Shown here one piece after another: positions 40,508-52,791 of a DNA stretch of 64,000 bases (position 1 is the stretch's first letter; each line of letters starts with the position of its first letter). The position numbers were made by a program, and so were the translations under genes. The notes beneath the pieces are model-generated. The model ran no database searches and was not told the DNA's origin. It worked only from the letters and a program-made list of their open reading frames with translations. The stretch is from Proteus vulgaris. GTDB taxonomy: Bacteria; Pseudomonadota; Gammaproteobacteria; Enterobacterales; Enterobacteriaceae. Where the stretch lies: NCBI RefSeq assembly GCF_033708015.1, contig NZ_CP137920.1, positions 2,604,001 through 2,668,000 of the forward strand, written 5' to 3'.

Positions 40508-43230
40508 TATGCAATACCCCGCAGTTGACGAACCGATACACCCACCAGCGATGGAGAAATACCTGCCATACCTAACGGCAAGCCAATTTGACCTTGAGTC
40601 AGGTGAGCACTGATTTTCACAGGTAAGGTGAATTCACGGCCTTCGTAAGTAAACATCGCTTGCTGACCTTGAGTTAACGCTAATGCTTGTGCATCTGATT
40701 CACTCAATGTTAAATAAGCGGCTTCCATACGAGATTGGATAACTTCCGAACGTTGTGATAACTCTTCACTACCAAATAAACGGTAGCAAGGTGCGACAGT
40801 CCATTGATTTTTCTGTGCATTAAATGGCGCAGGAATATCAGTGAAGTAGCCCAGTGTATTATCACCACATTCAATTAAGCGCACACCGGGATCGCCAAAA
40901 CGTAAGCTGCCCCCCACTTCAGCTTGGAATTTATTCCATGCTTGTGGTGAGTTCCAACCCGGCGCCCATGCAAATGGAATTTGCTGACGAGGTGCTGTTG
41001 GGCTGTTATTACCTTCCATTGAGAATGCAAATGGGGTGTCGATATCTTTGGGTTGACGCTGTTCATGAACAGACACATTCGCCAACATAGAAGTACGACC
41101 ACTATAACGATGTGGTTCACGCGCTAATTTCTGCCCACGAATACGGAATGATGCATTCGGCGCAGCATCAACGATGCCAGCAAACTGAGGAAGACTGGTT
41201 GCACAATGCGCAATAACATTGTCTAACTGTGTCCAATCCAGCGTTCTTTCATGCCATTGTGAATCAACAGCACTCAACCAACGCCAGCTTTCATGCATCA
41301 CCACATCTTTGTTATAGAAAGAAGGTTCGAAAACTTGGAAGTAACGTTGTGCTCTACCCTCTTGACTCACCATTGTGCCATCGCTTTCAGCGAATGAAGA
41401 AGCTGGGAGAACAAGATGGGCTTTCGCCATAATGTCTGTTTGCTGATGGTCGATAACAATAATGTTATCTACTTTAGCAATCGCATCATCAATCACGTCT
41501 GCATCGTAATGGCGATACAAATCGTTTTCCATTACCACAACCGTGTTAGCTTGACCACTACGCATCATTTTTAATGCATCATCAAGTGGCTGTGCATTCA
41601 TCATGGCAAGACCCATGCTGTTCGCATCATCAGCAACGAAAGAAAGTCCTACTTCATTACCTTTTGCTTTTAATGCAAAAGCAATGTTAGCTGCGGCTTT
41701 AATAACGTCTTCGCTACCGGCATGACTACCACTGATAATTAATGGTTTCTTCGCTTGAGAAAGTGCTTGAACAACCATGTCGATATGTTTCTTCAGCGCT
41801 TCATCAATGCCATCAACAGCAGGTGCATCACCGTTAATGTTATTAGCAATCGCAAAGCCCAAACGCGCTTGATCAACAACGGGAGCACGATAACTCCATG
41901 CAGCAACATCATCGAGGCGAGTTTCATCAACATGAGTAACAAATAGCGGATATTTTGCACGTTGCCCGATATTCATAATCGCAGCAATTTGCCAGTCAGC
42001 CACTTTCTGAGCTGCCGCCATTTCACGCGCTTTGCCTTTCACTGCCTGACGTACAGACAATGCCATACGAGCACCTGTTTGTGTTAAATCTTCACCTAAC
42101 ACTAAAACCGCATCGTAATCTTCAATTTCACGTAGAGATGGAGTGTGAACTCCCCCTTTTTGTAAAATATCTAACATTAAAGTCAGTCGTTTTTGCTCTG
42201 ATGCAGAGATACCGCTATAAAAGTTTTCAGCGCCTACAACTTCACGTAATGCAAAGTTACTCTCAATACTTGCGCGTGGGGAACCGATACCCACGATACG
42301 CTGGCTTTTCTTCAGCATATCCGCAGCGGCTTGAGTTGCCTGAACAGCGTTAATTTCTAACCAGTTGCTGCCTAAACGTTTTTTAGGCTGACGAGGTCTG
42401 CTTGCTAAATTCACATAACCATAGCCAAAACGACCTCGGTCACAAAGAAAATAGCGGTTTACCGTTCCGTTATAACGGTTTTCGATACGACGTAATTCAC
42501 CATAGCGTTCACCTGGGCTTGTGTTACAACCCATGCTACAACCTTGGCAAATACTCGGTGCAAACTGCATATCCCACTTACGGTTATAACGCGATGAGTG
42601 AGTTTTATCAGTAAATACCCCAGTCGGACAAATTTCAACCAAGTTACCCGAGAATTCGCTCTCTAATGTGCCATCTTCAACGCGTCCAAAGAATACGTTG
42701 TTATGCGCACCAAAGACGCCAAGATCAGTACCATCGGCATAGTCTTTGTAGTAACGAACACAGCGGTAACAAGCAATACAACGGTTCATTTCATGAGAAA
42801 TAAACGGTCCCAGATCTTGGTTTCTATGTGTGCGCTTAGTAAAGCGATAGCGACGCATAGTATGACCCGTCATTACCGTCATATCTTGAAGGTGGCAGTT
42901 ACCGCCTTCTTCACAAACTGGACAGTCATGAGGATGGTTTGTCATATACCATTCAACAACGCTTTCACGAAATTTTTTCGCTTCTTCGTCATCAATAGAG
43001 ATAAACGTGCCATCAGTCGCGGGTGTCATACAAGACATCACTAAACGACCGCGGGTATCCTCAGCATTTTGATACTGCTTCACCGCACACTGGCGGCAAG
43101 CGCCAACGCTTCCTAGCGCTGGGTGCCAGCAAAAATAAGGAATATCTAAGCCTAAATTAAGACAGGCTTCTAACAGGTTATCAGCCCCGTTAACTTCATA
43201 TTCTTTGCCGTCTACATGAATCGTAGCCAT
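40507..43230 (-). CDS. nuoG: NADH-quinone oxidoreductase subunit G (iron-sulfur)
   Basis: 907 residues from the ATG at 43230 ([15 protein letters not shown]), matching E. coli (908); six upstream in-frame codons are not conserved. The N-terminal ferredoxin domain binds a 2Fe-2S ([15 protein letters not shown]), then a 4Fe-4S with one His ligand ([17 protein letters not shown]), a second 4Fe-4S (CIACYRC) and an extra cluster (CQGCSMGC). The rest is a molybdopterin-oxidoreductase-like fold without cofactor. nuoF ends 62 bp upstream. Confidence 0.97.
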   Translation of the reverse strand: MATIHVDGKEYEVNGADNLLEACLNLGLDIPYFCWHPALGSVGACRQCAVKQYQNAEDTRGRLVMSCMTPATDGTFISIDDEEAKKFRESVVEWYMTNHPHDCPVCEEGGNCHLQDMTVMTGHTMRRYRFTKRTHRNQDLGPFISHEMNRCIACYRCVRYYKDYADGTDLGVFGAHNNVFFGRVEDGTLESEFSGNLVEICPTGVFTDKTHSSRYNRKWDMQFAPSICQGCSMGCNTSPGERYGELRRIENRYNGTVNRYFLCDRGRFGYGYVNLASRPRQPKKRLGSNWLEINAVQATQAAADMLKKSQRIVGIGSPRASIESNFALREVVGAENFYSGISASEQKRLTLMLDILQKGGVHTPSLREIEDYDAVLVLGEDLTQTGARMALSVRQAVKGKAREMAAAQKVADWQIAAIMNIGQRAKYPLFVTHVDETRLDDVAAWSYRAPVVDQARLGFAIANNINGDAPAVDGIDEALKKHIDMVVQALSQAKKPLIISGSHAGSEDVIKAAANIAFALKAKGNEVGLSFVADDANSMGLAMMNAQPLDDALKMMRSGQANTVVVMENDLYRHYDADVIDDAIAKVDNIIVIDHQQTDIMAKAHLVLPASSFAESDGTMVSQEGRAQRYFQVFEPSFYNKDVVMHESWRWLSAVDSQWHERTLDWTQLDNVIAHCATSLPQFAGIVDAAPNASFRIRGQKLAREPHRYSGRTSMLANVSVHEQRQPKDIDTPFAFSMEGNNSPTAPRQQIPFAWAPGWNSPQAWNKFQAEVGGSLRFGDPGVRLIECGDNTLGYFTDIPAPFNAQKNQWTVAPCYRLFGSEELSQRSEVIQSRMEAAYLTLSESDAQALALTQGQQAMFTYEGREFTLPVKISAHLTQGQIGLPLGMAGISPSLVGVSVRQLRGIA

Positions 43231-43292
43231 AGTCAGCATGCTTCCCAAAGGCCTGCACAGCAGGCGTTAAACCTAGAATGTGTCGTGAAAAA

Positions 43293-44657
43293 TTACCAGC
43301 GGCTTTTCAGCAAGTTAGGCTGAATGCCTCTGATCAAGTTGGCATTGGTATAATCTTCTTGAATAATGCCAGCCTCAAATTCTTCACGGAAATATTTAAT
43401 GGCGCTTTGTAAAGGTTCTACTGCACCCGGTGCGTGAGCACAGAATGTGTGTCCCGGACTTAAAGAACGACATAAATGCTCAAGGGTTTCGATATCACCG
43501 GGGCGACCTTTACCTTTTTCTATCGCACGTAAGATTTCGACACTCCATGGCAAGCCATCACGACAAGGAGTACACCAGCCACAAGACTCGCGAGCAAAGA
43601 ACTCTTCTAAGTTACGGGTTAATGAAACCATATTAATTTCATTATCTACCGCCATCGCAAGTGCGGTGCCTAAACGGCTACCTGCTTTCGCAATCGTGCC
43701 AAAATCCATTGGAAGATCGAGGTGATCTTCTGTTAAGAAGTCAGTACCTGCTCCACCCGGTTGCCATGCTTTCAGCTTAAGCCCATCACGCATACCACCA
43801 GCGTAATCTTCAAGGATCTCACGCGCGGTGGTGCCGAATGGTAATTCCCATAAGCCTGGATATTTCACACGGCCTGAAAATCCCATTAATTTAGTTCCCG
43901 CATCAGGGCTTTTACCTTCACTTAAGCCGATATACCAATCTTTGCCATGTTCAATAATCGCAGGCACGTTACACAGTGTTTCAACGTTATTGACACAAGT
44001 TGGTTTACCCCATACACCTGATGTTGCAGGGAATGGCGGTTTAGAACGCGGGTTAGCACGACGGCCTTCTAATGAGTTGATTAATGCTGTCTCTTCACCA
44101 CAGATGTAACGACCTGCACCAGTGTGGACAAACAGTTCAAAATCAATTCCTGAACCAAAGATATTTTTGCCAAGAAAGCCAGCTGCTTTTGCTTCCTCAA
44201 TGGCATGGCGTAAATTCTTAGCCGCTTCGATATATTCACCACGAAGGAAAATATAACCACGGTAAGCTTTTAGTGCGTGAGCACCGATAATCATTCCTTC
44301 AATTAACAGATGTGGAAGTTCTTCCATTAAGAGACGGTCTTTATAAGTACCCGGCTCCATTTCATCTGCGTTACAAAGGATGTAACGGATATTCATGCTT
44401 TCATCTTTTGGCATCAGGCTCCATTTCAAGCCTGTTGAGAATCCAGCACCACCACGACCTTTTAGCCCTGCATCTTTAACTTCAGTGGTCACCTCAGTCG
44501 GTGACATACCTTTTAATGCTTTCTCTGCCGCTTTATAACCGTTTGTAGCACGGTATTCATCCAGCCACACAGGCTGACGATCATCACGTAAGCGCCACGT
44601 TAGCGGGTGCGTTTCTGCGCTACGAATAATCGGTTTTGCTCCTGAAATTGCTGTCAT
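43293..44657 (-). CDS. nuoF: NADH-quinone oxidoreductase subunit F (NADH/FMN site)
   Basis: 454 residues (E. coli 445; the extra residues are at the N terminus). [13 protein letters not shown] and [19 protein letters not shown] bind NADH and [13 protein letters not shown] binds a 4Fe-4S. The ATG overlaps the nuoE stop by 4 bp, which supports this start. Confidence 0.97.
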   Translation of the reverse strand: MTAISGAKPIIRSAETHPLTWRLRDDRQPVWLDEYRATNGYKAAEKALKGMSPTEVTTEVKDAGLKGRGGAGFSTGLKWSLMPKDESMNIRYILCNADEMEPGTYKDRLLMEELPHLLIEGMIIGAHALKAYRGYIFLRGEYIEAAKNLRHAIEEAKAAGFLGKNIFGSGIDFELFVHTGAGRYICGEETALINSLEGRRANPRSKPPFPATSGVWGKPTCVNNVETLCNVPAIIEHGKDWYIGLSEGKSPDAGTKLMGFSGRVKYPGLWELPFGTTAREILEDYAGGMRDGLKLKAWQPGGAGTDFLTEDHLDLPMDFGTIAKAGSRLGTALAMAVDNEINMVSLTRNLEEFFARESCGWCTPCRDGLPWSVEILRAIEKGKGRPGDIETLEHLCRSLSPGHTFCAHAPGAVEPLQSAIKYFREEFEAGIIQEDYTNANLIRGIQPNLLKSRW

Positions 44658-45199
44658 GGATACTGCTCCAGTAACGTTTCAATCTCTTCAGGTTTAACAA
44701 AGCTGTGAGTATCGTCATCTACCATCATGGTAGGACCTTTATCACAATTACCTAAACAGCAGGTTGGTAGTAACGTAAAGCGACCATCTGGTGTAGTTTG
44801 ACCAGGAATGATATTAAGGTGCTTTTCAATTGCTGCCTGAATGCCTTGATAACCTGTAATATGACAAACCACGCTGTCACAAAAACGAATAATGTGACGA
44901 CCAACGGGTTGACGGAAAATTTGACTATAGAACGTAGCAACGCCTTCAACATCGCTAGCGGGGATCCCAAGAACATCCGCAATCGCATAAATTGCGCCGT
45001 CTTCAACCCAACCGCGGTTCTTTTGTACAATTTTCAGTGCTTCAATAGAGGCTGCACGCGGATCTTCGTAATGATGTTTTTCTTGTTCAATTTCAGCACG
45101 TTCTTCTTCAGTTAAAACAAACGTTGCTTTCTTTGAATGTGTGACATCAACGATTTCGATCTGCACTGCATCATCTTTTTGGTTTAATTCATTTTGCAT
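44654..45199 (-). CDS. nuoE: NADH-quinone oxidoreductase subunit E (2Fe-2S)
   Basis: 181 residues, thioredoxin-like fold. Four cysteines bind the N1a 2Fe-2S cluster (CDSVVC and CCLGNCD). It is about 15 residues longer at the N terminus than the E. coli protein. It starts two bases after nuoCD ends. Confidence 0.96.
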   Translation of the reverse strand: MQNELNQKDDAVQIEIVDVTHSKKATFVLTEEERAEIEQEKHHYEDPRAASIEALKIVQKNRGWVEDGAIYAIADVLGIPASDVEGVATFYSQIFRQPVGRHIIRFCDSVVCHITGYQGIQAAIEKHLNIIPGQTTPDGRFTLLPTCCLGNCDKGPTMMVDDDTHSFVKPEEIETLLEQYP

Positions 45200-45201
45200 G
45201 A

Positions 45202-46998
45202 TTAACGATCCACATCCGACATTACAAAATCAATACTTCCCAGATACACAATCAAGTCAGAAACCAGACTACCGCGGATAACCGCTGGGATTTGTTGCAA
45301 GTGAGCAAAACTTGGCGTACGAATACGCGTACGGTAACTCATCGTGCTGCCATCACTGGTTAAGTAATAGCTGTTGATCCCTTTAGTGGCTTCAACCATC
45401 TGGAATGATTCATTAGCAGGCATAACAGGACCCCATGAAACCTGTAAGAAGTGGTTAATCATGGTTTCAATATGCTGTAATGTACGCTCTTTTGGTGGAG
45501 GCGTTGTCAGTGGATGGTCTGCTTTAAATGGCCCTTCTGGCATATTTTTATAGCACTGTTCCAGAATGCGTAAGCTTTGGCGTAATTCTTCTACCTTCAG
45601 CATGACACGGTCATAACAGTCGCCATTACTTGCTACTGGGATTTCAAATTCAAAGTTTTCATAACCTGAATATGGACGCCATTTACGGACGTCAAACTCA
45701 ACGCCTGTTGCACGAAGACCCGCACCTGTTACCCCCCACTCTAATGCTTCTTTAGCATTATATGAGGCAACGCCAATAGTACGACCTTTCAATATACTGT
45801 TTTGCAATGCCGCTTTTACGTAAGAATCTAGACGTTTTGGCATCCAATCTAAAAATTCACGTAATAAGCGCTCCCAACCTCGTGGTAAGTCATGAGCAAC
45901 ACCACCGATACGGAACCATGCTGGGTGCATACGGAATCCCGTAATCGCTTCAACAATGTTGTAAACTTTTTGACGGTCAGTAAAAGCAAAGAACACTGGC
46001 GTCATTGCACCAACGTCTTGGATAAAAGTACTGATATACAGTAAGTGGCTATTAATACGGAATAGCTCTGACAGCATGACACGAATGACTTTAACGCGTT
46101 CAGGCACTTCAATACCGGCAAGTTTTTCCACTGCAAGTACATAAGGCATTTCGTTAACGCATCCGCCGAGGTATTCGATACGGTCTGTGTATGGGATATA
46201 GCTATGCCAAGATTGGCGCTCGCCCATTTTTTCAGCGCCACGGTGGTGATAACCCACGTCAGGCACACAGTCAACGATTTCCTCCCCATCAAGCTGAAGA
46301 ATAATACGGAATGCACCGTGAGAGGATGGATGGTTAGGGCCGAGGTTTAAGAACATAAAGTCCTCATTCTCCGTACCGCGTTTCATCCCCCACTCTTCAG
46401 GTTTGAATGTCAGCGATTCCATTTCCAGATCCTGTTTCTGCTTTGTCAGCACATAAGGATCGAACTCTGTTGCACGAGCAGGATAGTCTTTACGCAGTGG
46501 ATGACCTTCCCAATCAGGAAGCATCATAATACGGCGTAAATTTGGATGCCCATTAAAGACAATCCCAAACATATCCCAGACTTCGCGCTCATACCAATTC
46601 GAGTTAGGAAAGAGAGATGTAATAGTCGGAACATTAAGATCATTTTCACTTAATGCGACTTTCAGCATGATATCTTTATTACGATCGATTGATATCAGAT
46701 GATAGAAAACGGAAAAGTCTGCTGCGGGTAAGCCTTGACGATGCGTACGAAGACGCTCATCAAAACCATGCATATCAAACAGCATGACATAAGGTTTTGG
46801 TAAAGATTTGAGATATTGTATTACCTCAATAAGTTGTTCCCGTTTTACCCAAACAACTGGCATGCCAGTACGAGTAGGCTGGAACGTAAACGCATCTGGC
46901 CCAAATTTCTGACGCAGTTCATTAACGACCTGATCATCAATATGATCGGTCGTTTCCCACGCTGGCCGAGCGCCTTTTTGCGCTATCTGATCGGTCAT
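45202..46998 (-). CDS. nuoC: NADH-quinone oxidoreductase fused subunit C/D
   Basis: 598 residues. The N-terminal about 190 residues are the 30-kDa NuoC domain ([24 protein letters not shown]), and the rest is the 49-kDa NuoD domain that shapes the quinone site ([28 protein letters not shown]). The C-D fusion is normal for enterobacteria. Confidence 0.97.
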   Translation of the reverse strand: MTDQIAQKGARPAWETTDHIDDQVVNELRQKFGPDAFTFQPTRTGMPVVWVKREQLIEVIQYLKSLPKPYVMLFDMHGFDERLRTHRQGLPAADFSVFYHLISIDRNKDIMLKVALSENDLNVPTITSLFPNSNWYEREVWDMFGIVFNGHPNLRRIMMLPDWEGHPLRKDYPARATEFDPYVLTKQKQDLEMESLTFKPEEWGMKRGTENEDFMFLNLGPNHPSSHGAFRIILQLDGEEIVDCVPDVGYHHRGAEKMGERQSWHSYIPYTDRIEYLGGCVNEMPYVLAVEKLAGIEVPERVKVIRVMLSELFRINSHLLYISTFIQDVGAMTPVFFAFTDRQKVYNIVEAITGFRMHPAWFRIGGVAHDLPRGWERLLREFLDWMPKRLDSYVKAALQNSILKGRTIGVASYNAKEALEWGVTGAGLRATGVEFDVRKWRPYSGYENFEFEIPVASNGDCYDRVMLKVEELRQSLRILEQCYKNMPEGPFKADHPLTTPPPKERTLQHIETMINHFLQVSWGPVMPANESFQMVEATKGINSYYLTSDGSTMSYRTRIRTPSFAHLQQIPAVIRGSLVSDLIVYLGSIDFVMSDVDR

Positions 46999-47074
46999 TT
47001 CTATTCACCACAACGTTGATCAGGGTTACTATGATCGCAACACATTGCTCTGGTTACGTCTTAGGCAAAAGCCT

Positions 47075-47749
47075 TTAAATTTCGTCAGGAGTTCGCAGGT
47101 TTTTCACTGCAATACGTTCACCGTGTTTTCTTTCTCGTTCTGATTGCATATTGGCACGGTAAACGCCTTGGTCGCCGACAACCCATGATAATGGGCGACG
47201 TTCTTTACCAATGGACTCTTGTAATAACATCAATGCTTGCATGTAAGCTTCAGGGCGTGGTGGACATCCAGGAATATACACATCAACGGGAATAAACTTA
47301 TCCACACCTTGCACTACTGAATAGATGTCGTACATACCACCAGAGTTTGCACATGCCCCCATAGAGATAACCCATTTAGGCTCTAACATCTGATCGTATA
47401 AACGTTGAATGACGGGAGCCATCTTAGTAAAACAAGTACCCGCAACAACCATAAAGTCAGCTTGACGAGGTGATGCACGTAATACTTCTGAACCAAAACG
47501 AGCCACGTCATGAACAGCTGTAAATGACGTCACCATTTCAACGTAACAACAGGAAAGACCAAAGTTATATGGCCATAAAGAGTTTTTCCGTCCCCAATTC
47601 ACAACGTCATGCAACGCATGTTCCAGTTTTCCCATATACACGCTGCGATGAACGTGAGCATCTAATGGGTCACTGACAATTTCCTGTGATTGCAGGGGAT
47701 AACGGTCATTCTCACCGTTCGGATCAATGCGGGTGAGCGTATAATCCAT
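47075..47749 (-). CDS. nuoB: NADH-quinone oxidoreductase subunit B (cluster N2)
   Basis: 224 residues. The tandem cysteines in [10 protein letters not shown] with AGTC and [10 protein letters not shown] bind cluster N2, the last cluster before quinone. It starts 17 bp after nuoA ends; nuoCD begins 76 bp downstream. Confidence 0.97.
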   Translation of the reverse strand: MDYTLTRIDPNGENDRYPLQSQEIVSDPLDAHVHRSVYMGKLEHALHDVVNWGRKNSLWPYNFGLSCCYVEMVTSFTAVHDVARFGSEVLRASPRQADFMVVAGTCFTKMAPVIQRLYDQMLEPKWVISMGACANSGGMYDIYSVVQGVDKFIPVDVYIPGCPPRPEAYMQALMLLQESIGKERRPLSWVVGDQGVYRANMQSERERKHGERIAVKNLRTPDEI

Positions 47750-47766
47750 TTCTAATGCCTCGCTTA

Positions 47767-48219
47767 TTACTGCTGCGGATGTTTGCCGCTGGTTAATCGA
47801 ACATGGCTTTTACTCGCAGTTTCACGGCGAGAGCGAACAGGTGTCCAATCTAATGCACCTATACGAACCAAATAGAATAATCCAGCTAATAAAATAGCGA
47901 TGAAGACTGATGCTTCAATAAAGCCTAACCAGCCAACTTCACGAACGGAAACAGCCCAGGCATAAAGAAACAGTGCTTCAACATCGAAAATAACGAAAAA
48001 CATGGCAACTAAATAGAATTTAGCTGACATGCGCAGACGAGCGCTGCCAACAGAATCAAGACCAGATTCATAAGGAACATGTTTTGCCCTTGCCTGTGCG
48101 CGTCCGCCTAAATAGCGGGCACCCAACAACATGAGCGAACATAACCCCAATGCGCCTATGAGGAAGACAGCAAATGCCCAATGATGGGCGATAACTTCGG
48201 TGGTTGTAGACATACTCAT
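47767..48219 (-). CDS. nuoA: NADH-quinone oxidoreductase subunit A
   Basis: 150 residues, three membrane helices. [24 protein letters not shown] is the conserved loop near the quinone chamber and [15 protein letters not shown] the acidic helix. The start [16 protein letters not shown] aligns with E. coli NuoA. First gene of the operon. Confidence 0.97.
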   Translation of the reverse strand: MSMSTTTEVIAHHWAFAVFLIGALGLCSLMLLGARYLGGRAQARAKHVPYESGLDSVGSARLRMSAKFYLVAMFFVIFDVEALFLYAWAVSVREVGWLGFIEASVFIAILLAGLFYLVRIGALDWTPVRSRRETASKSHVRLTSGKHPQQ

Positions 48220-49018
48220 TGCTTACTCATCAAAGGTGGTGTCAATTAACCAACTCTTATCCGGCGGTTTACACCACATTTCTAATTACGAAAAAAAAGG
48301 CGAATTAAACAGACTTGCTAATTAAAGAAATAATAACAGTCTATTTATACCTTTCTTCTTTTTTAGAAAACTTTGCGACAAATCACTCAGTTTTCTATCG
48401 CGATTTAACAAATTTAACACTCATTTTTAACACGCAATTACCGGCTAATGCTAAAACGTGTCAGTCAACCGACAAACTTTATGCTAACACGCTTAGTCTA
48501 ACCGATAATTCGATTTTACTACACCAGTATCTCAGGAAAAACCTGATTCAACACAGGCAAATGTGCCTTATTTTTTTGATCAAACTCACAAAATAGTCGA
48601 AAAAATACTTAATCAGTTTAAAATTTATCCAAATTTTAACAAATTAACTTTCTAATATTGTGGCAGAGGTCAAATATCCGTTTAGATTTACTTTTTTATT
48701 CTCTTAAAACCTAGACAATCTTTTTATTTGTTAACAAATCCTACAAGTGATTAACCAAGGGGGAAGGTAAACATTTTTTTAACAAGCAATTAAGGTAGTT
48801 ATGGAATGAAATGTCACAAAGATAAATACATAAAACAACATAATTATTAACATAATGTTATTATTTCAAAAAAGAGCAATAAAAAAACGGAAATAAATGC
48901 ACTTCATTGCATCTATTCCCGTTTATCATTATTCATCACTATCCAGTTTTATTTGACTCTTTTTTAATCTTTAATTTTTGTGTTTTAACGCTAAAAATTC
49001 ACACAATTATTAATGTGA
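48220..49018. other. nuo promoter region (about 800 bp)
   Basis: This gap separates lrhA from nuoA, both on the minus strand, and is long in other enterobacteria too because nuo has a far-upstream promoter under ArcA, NarL and other control. The lrhA terminator occupies its right end (48887-48923). Reading frames here have no ribosome sites and look spurious. I could not place the nuo promoter or any FNR/ArcA site with confidence. Confidence 0.55.
48887..48923 (-). terminator. Rho-independent terminator of lrhA
   Basis: On the minus strand AACGGGAATAGATGCA pairs with TGCATTTATTTCCGTT (one mismatch) and a run of seven T follows. It lies about 95 bp after the lrhA stop. Confidence 0.85.
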
Positions 49019-49936
49019 TTATTCAAGTTCAGTAGAGCTAATATCTTCAGATGCAGTGACAGTATAAGGTGTTTTCTTGTTTTCAATCGCATTGAATACA
49101 GTTAATACCGCTTCATTTTGTTCATCCGTGTTACGATACAACCAATATTGTGTTTCAGGTAAACGAGGTAATCCTTCACTTTCACCTAAAATACGTAAAT
49201 CGGCATTTTGCATTTCAAGTGGACGAGCAGTAATCCCCACTTCTGCATTAACGGCGGCACGAACAGCTGATAAAGAAGCGGCTTCATAAGCAATGCGCCA
49301 TTGGATCCCGGCATCATCTAGCGTGTTTATTGCTAATTGACGGAATGGGTTAGTTTCATCCATTACAACTAAAGGAATAGGCTCATTCATTTGTAATTGG
49401 AAATCTGGCGCACAATGCCATAGCACAGGTGCAGTACGTAACGCTGTACGTGGGTGATGACCAATACGTGCTGTTGTTAATGCTAAATCAATTTCATGAT
49501 TATCTAGCATCGTCTCAATATATTGAGAGCGCTTAATGCGTACATCAACCGCTAAACGTGGATACACTGACGCGATACGATTTAATAAAAACGGTAATAA
49601 AGTATCGACAGAGTCATCAGAAGCACCAATACGTAGCTCCCCTTCTGCATCGCTATACGTTAATGATGCCGTTGCATCATCATTTGCACGCAAAATCTGA
49701 CGCGCATAACCTAACAGTTGTAGACCATGCTCTGTTAAAAGTTTATTACGACCATGACGGGCGAAAAGCTCTCTGCCCACTAATTGCTCTAAACGTTGCA
49801 TCTGCTGACTCACAGCAGATTGGGTTCGACATACAGCAGCCGCAGCGGCTGCAAAAGTGTTCAAATCTGCTACAGCTACAAACGTTCTAAGCAGATCGAG
49901 GTCGAGATTCATTATCGGACGATTTGCATTAATCAT
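49019..49936 (-). CDS. lrhA: LysR-type regulator LrhA/HexA
   Basis: 305 residues. An N-terminal winged helix-turn-helix (about 10-68, [20 protein letters not shown] with [19 protein letters not shown]) and a LysR effector domain. The sequence and the position next to nuo identify LrhA (HexA/PecT family), a repressor of flhDC, motility and exoenzymes in enterobacteria. In Proteus it would act on swarming together with the Rcs system in this window. Two ATGs (49936 and 49912) are possible. A long non-coding region lies upstream. Confidence 0.93.
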   Translation of the reverse strand: MINANRPIMNLDLDLLRTFVAVADLNTFAAAAAAVCRTQSAVSQQMQRLEQLVGRELFARHGRNKLLTEHGLQLLGYARQILRANDDATASLTYSDAEGELRIGASDDSVDTLLPFLLNRIASVYPRLAVDVRIKRSQYIETMLDNHEIDLALTTARIGHHPRTALRTAPVLWHCAPDFQLQMNEPIPLVVMDETNPFRQLAINTLDDAGIQWRIAYEAASLSAVRAAVNAEVGITARPLEMQNADLRILGESEGLPRLPETQYWLYRNTDEQNEAVLTVFNAIENKKTPYTVTASEDISSTELE

Positions 49937-50803
49937 TGTTTATTCTTCACTTATTTTTGATTTTTAAATTACATATACCTGGTGTTTTATATCAAAAGTC
50001 TAAAAAAGACTTCCGATTCAGACAGTACTCTACTCTGAAAAGGAGAGCAAAGACATACTGAATACTTTACATTTGTTTCTTATCGTTTACACCTCCTAGA
50101 TAGAAAGGAATTGCATCTTTTTGTAACAAATTAAATTTTATTATCATTTTAAGTATTCACAAGAAAGAACTGTATACCGTCATCACAAGTTAGACTTGGA
50201 TCATACTATCTTGCTTTCCTATTAATAAATTTTAACATTTTGAAAATAATTTAAATTATCTTAACTATGCATTCAAGTTTAAGTATCTTCCCCTATAAAC
50301 TAAATTTAAGATTTAAATTTAATTTATACTTAAACTAATTGATTGCTATCTAATAAAGTAGATTTAACCATATTATTTGAAAATTTAATATATTAAGTCA
50401 GATAATACAAATCCGATAAAATTATTCAATAATTGATTATGCAACATTTCGTTTACCTACCTATCACCCAAACTTATTTCTAATCACCACACTAAAAACC
50501 ACCTTTTCAACAGAATAATATTTCAGTTTATTAATAAAAACCAAAACATAGACCTACCATAAGTAATACAATCAGTCATCAAAATAACATTATAAGAATA
50601 AACTGACCTTTTACACCAAAAATTACCTAGCATCTTCAAAAGTTTGTAACGTAAGAGTAGAGTGATAGCACAGTTATTTGCTGGGACAGCCTTTTCATTT
50701 ATATCTTTCTATATGAATCATCTTTGGCGATAAATGTCGCTAATCGCCACAGTGTTCATCACAGTGTATAGATATGAATCAGACCCTATTAGGTAAACGC
50801 GCT
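49937..50803. other. Long AT-rich region between lrhA and alaA
   Basis: About 870 bp with no supportable gene. It contains runs of A/T, a perfect inverted repeat (50276-50336) and, at the right end, the alaA promoter. The divergent lrhA gene has a long regulatory leader in other enterobacteria, which probably explains most of this space. High AT content also makes it a likely H-NS target; that is inference. Confidence 0.5.
50276..50336. repeat. 11-bp perfect inverted repeat in the lrhA upstream region
   Basis: AGTTTAAGTAT (50276-50286) and ATACTTAAACT (50326-50336) are exact reverse complements with a 39-bp AT-rich centre. It is 340-400 bp upstream of lrhA. It could be a hairpin in the leader RNA or paired sites for a dimeric regulator. 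Confidence 0.5.
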
Positions 50804-52018
50804 ATGAATCAGATTAAAAAATCAAACAAACTCGAACATGTCTGTTACGACATTAGAGGTCCGGTTTTGCAAGAAGCAAAACGTCTGGAAGAAGAAGGTA
50901 ACAAAGTTTTAAAACTCAATATCGGTAACCCGGCACCTTTTGGCTTTGAAGCGCCTGATGAGATTTTAGTAGATGTTATCCGTAATCTACCCAGCTCTCA
51001 GGGTTACAGTGATTCCAAAGGGCTATTTTCTGCGCGTAAAGCTATCATGCAGCATTATCAAGCCCGTGATATGCGCGATGTCACTGTTGAAGATATTTAT
51101 ATTGGCAATGGTGTTTCTGAATTAATCGTACAAGCGATGCAAGCCTTATTAAATAATGGCGATGAAATGCTAGTACCTGCTCCAGATTATCCTTTATGGA
51201 CAGCAGCCGTTTCCCTTTCTGGCGGAAATGCCGTTCATTATATGTGTGACGAGCAACAAGGTTGGTTCCCTGATTTAGATGATATCCGTAGTAAAATTAC
51301 AAAAAATACCCGCGGTATTGTTATTATTAACCCAAACAACCCAACAGGTGCGGTGTATAGCAAAGAGATTCTGATGGAAATCGTTGAAATAGCACGTCAA
51401 CATAACCTCATTATCTTTGCTGACGAGATCTACGATAAAATTCTGTATGATGATGCTCAGCATCATTCTATTGCAGCGATGGCGCCCGATTTATTAACTG
51501 TAACATTTAATGGTTTATCAAAAACCTACCGTGTTGCGGGCTTCCGTCAAGGTTGGATGGTATTAAACGGCCCTAAAAAACACGCTAAAAGCTATATTGA
51601 AGGCCTGAATATGTTAGCGTCTATGCGTTTATGCGCCAACGTTCCGATGCAACATGCCATTCAAACTGCATTAGGGGGTTATCAAAGTATTAGTGAATTT
51701 ATCCTGCCGGGTGGTCGTTTATATGAGCAACGTAATCGCGCTTGGGAACTGATTAATCAAATTCCGGGGGTTTCTTGCGTTAAGCCAATGGGTGCGCTTT
51801 ATATGTTCCCTAAAATTGATTTAAATCGCTACAGTATTAAAGACGATCAAAAAATGATCCTCGATTTATTATTGCAAGAAAAAGTGCTATTAGTACAAGG
51901 AACAGCATTTAACTGGCCATACCCAGACCATTTCCGTATTGTGACGCTTCCCCGTGAAGATGATTTAGATATGGCAATTCAAAAATTTGGTCGCTTTATT
52001 GTGGGTTATCACCAATAA
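50804..52018 (+). CDS. alaA: Glutamate-pyruvate aminotransferase AlaA
   Basis: 404 residues from the ATG at 50804 (MNQIKKSNKLEHVCYDIRGP), matching the E. coli length of 405; an ATG at 50774 would add ten unconserved residues. It is a fold-type I PLP enzyme. The cofactor lysine lies in FNGLSKTYRVAGFRQGW, with NPNNPTGAVYS and FADEIYDKILYDD as further active-site blocks. It makes alanine from pyruvate and glutamate. Confidence 0.95.
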   Translation: MNQIKKSNKLEHVCYDIRGPVLQEAKRLEEEGNKVLKLNIGNPAPFGFEAPDEILVDVIRNLPSSQGYSDSKGLFSARKAIMQHYQARDMRDVTVEDIYIGNGVSELIVQAMQALLNNGDEMLVPAPDYPLWTAAVSLSGGNAVHYMCDEQQGWFPDLDDIRSKITKNTRGIVIINPNNPTGAVYSKEILMEIVEIARQHNLIIFADEIYDKILYDDAQHHSIAAMAPDLLTVTFNGLSKTYRVAGFRQGWMVLNGPKKHAKSYIEGLNMLASMRLCANVPMQHAIQTALGGYQSISEFILPGGRLYEQRNRAWELINQIPGVSCVKPMGALYMFPKIDLNRYSIKDDQKMILDLLLQEKVLLVQGTAFNWPYPDHFRIVTLPREDDLDMAIQKFGRFIVGYHQ

Positions 52019-52039
52019 AATTATTCTCTATTTAAATAA

Positions 52040-52075
52040 AACGCAGTATAACAGCCCGTTATATTGCGTTTTTTA
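52040..52075 (+). terminator. Rho-independent terminator of alaA
   Basis: AACGCAGTATAAC pairs with GTTATATTGCGTT (one mismatch) around AGCCC and is followed by a T run. Its position also shows that yfbR must start downstream. Confidence 0.88.
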
Positions 52076-52153
52076 TTTTCTTTTTTATTGTCGTTTACAT
52101 CTGTTAATTATCCACTCACAATAATATCTTCAATCACGCAATTGGGAGATATT

Positions 52154-52735
52154 ATGAGTTACTTTTTTGCCCACCTTTCTCGCTTAAAACTCATTACTCG
52201 TTGGCCTTTAATGCGTAACATTCGCCAAGAAAACGTGTCTGAACACAGTTTACAAGTTGCTTTTGTTGCTCATGCGTTAGCGGTGATTAAAAATCGTAAA
52301 TTTGGAGGTAATGTCAATGCCGAGCGTATTGCATTACAAGCGATGTATCATGATGCTAGCGAAGTGATCACTGGCGATATGCCTACCCCCATTAAATATC
52401 ACAACCCACAAATTGCGCATGAATATAAAAAAATAGAAAAATACGCACAGCAAAAACTGATTGAAATGTTACCCGAAGAGTTACAAGATGATTTTCGTCC
52501 GCTGATCGATGAACAATTACATAGTGAAGAAGAAACCTTTATTGTTAAGCAAGCAGATAGTCTGTGCGCTTATTTAAAATGTCTTGAAGAGTTAGCCGCA
52601 GGCAATAGTGAATTTAATTTGGCTAAAAATCGATTAGAAAAAACGCTAGCAGAAAGACATAGCCCAGAAATGGACTATTTTATAAAGGTGTTTGTACCCG
52701 GCTTTAGTTTATCGCTGGATGAAATTAGTGAGTAG
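52154..52735 (+). CDS. yfbR: 5'-Deoxynucleotidase YfbR
   Basis: 193 residues from the ATG at 52154, which has GGGAGA just upstream; an in-frame extension to 52064 crosses the alaA terminator and is rejected. HD-domain metal ligands: [25 protein letters not shown] and [10 protein letters not shown]. The enzyme removes phosphate from deoxyribonucleoside 5'-monophosphates, including dUMP formation routes. Confidence 0.95.
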   Translation: MSYFFAHLSRLKLITRWPLMRNIRQENVSEHSLQVAFVAHALAVIKNRKFGGNVNAERIALQAMYHDASEVITGDMPTPIKYHNPQIAHEYKKIEKYAQQKLIEMLPEELQDDFRPLIDEQLHSEEETFIVKQADSLCAYLKCLEELAAGNSEFNLAKNRLEKTLAERHSPEMDYFIKVFVPGFSLSLDEISE

Positions 52736-52743
52736 AAAAAATA

Positions 52744-52771
52744 AGTGGGTTATTTAAATAAATAACCCACT
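52744..52771. terminator. Bidirectional terminator after yfbR
   Basis: AGTGGGTTATTT pairs perfectly with AAATAACCCACT. On the minus strand TTATTTTTT follows; on the plus strand TCTATTATTTAT follows. It serves both yfbR and the convergent 166-residue gene. Confidence 0.8.
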
Positions 52772-52791
52772 CTATTATTTATGATTAAAGT

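Noticed and set aside
40854..43044. Several overlapping frames on both strands inside nuoG
   Set aside because: They are shadows of the strongly supported nuoG reading frame, with no ribosome sites or recognisable products.
48315..48596. A 93-codon plus-strand frame upstream of nuoA
   Set aside because: No ribosome site, atypical composition, and it lies in the known kind of long nuo promoter region.
49937..50773. Possible small RNA gene or CRISPR-like repeats in the AT-rich region
   Set aside because: Short AT motifs recur but without regular spacing, and no promoter-terminator pair could be paired into an RNA gene.
52064..52153. N-terminal extension of yfbR
   Set aside because: It begins inside the alaA terminator and is not conserved; the ATG at 52154 has a good ribosome site.
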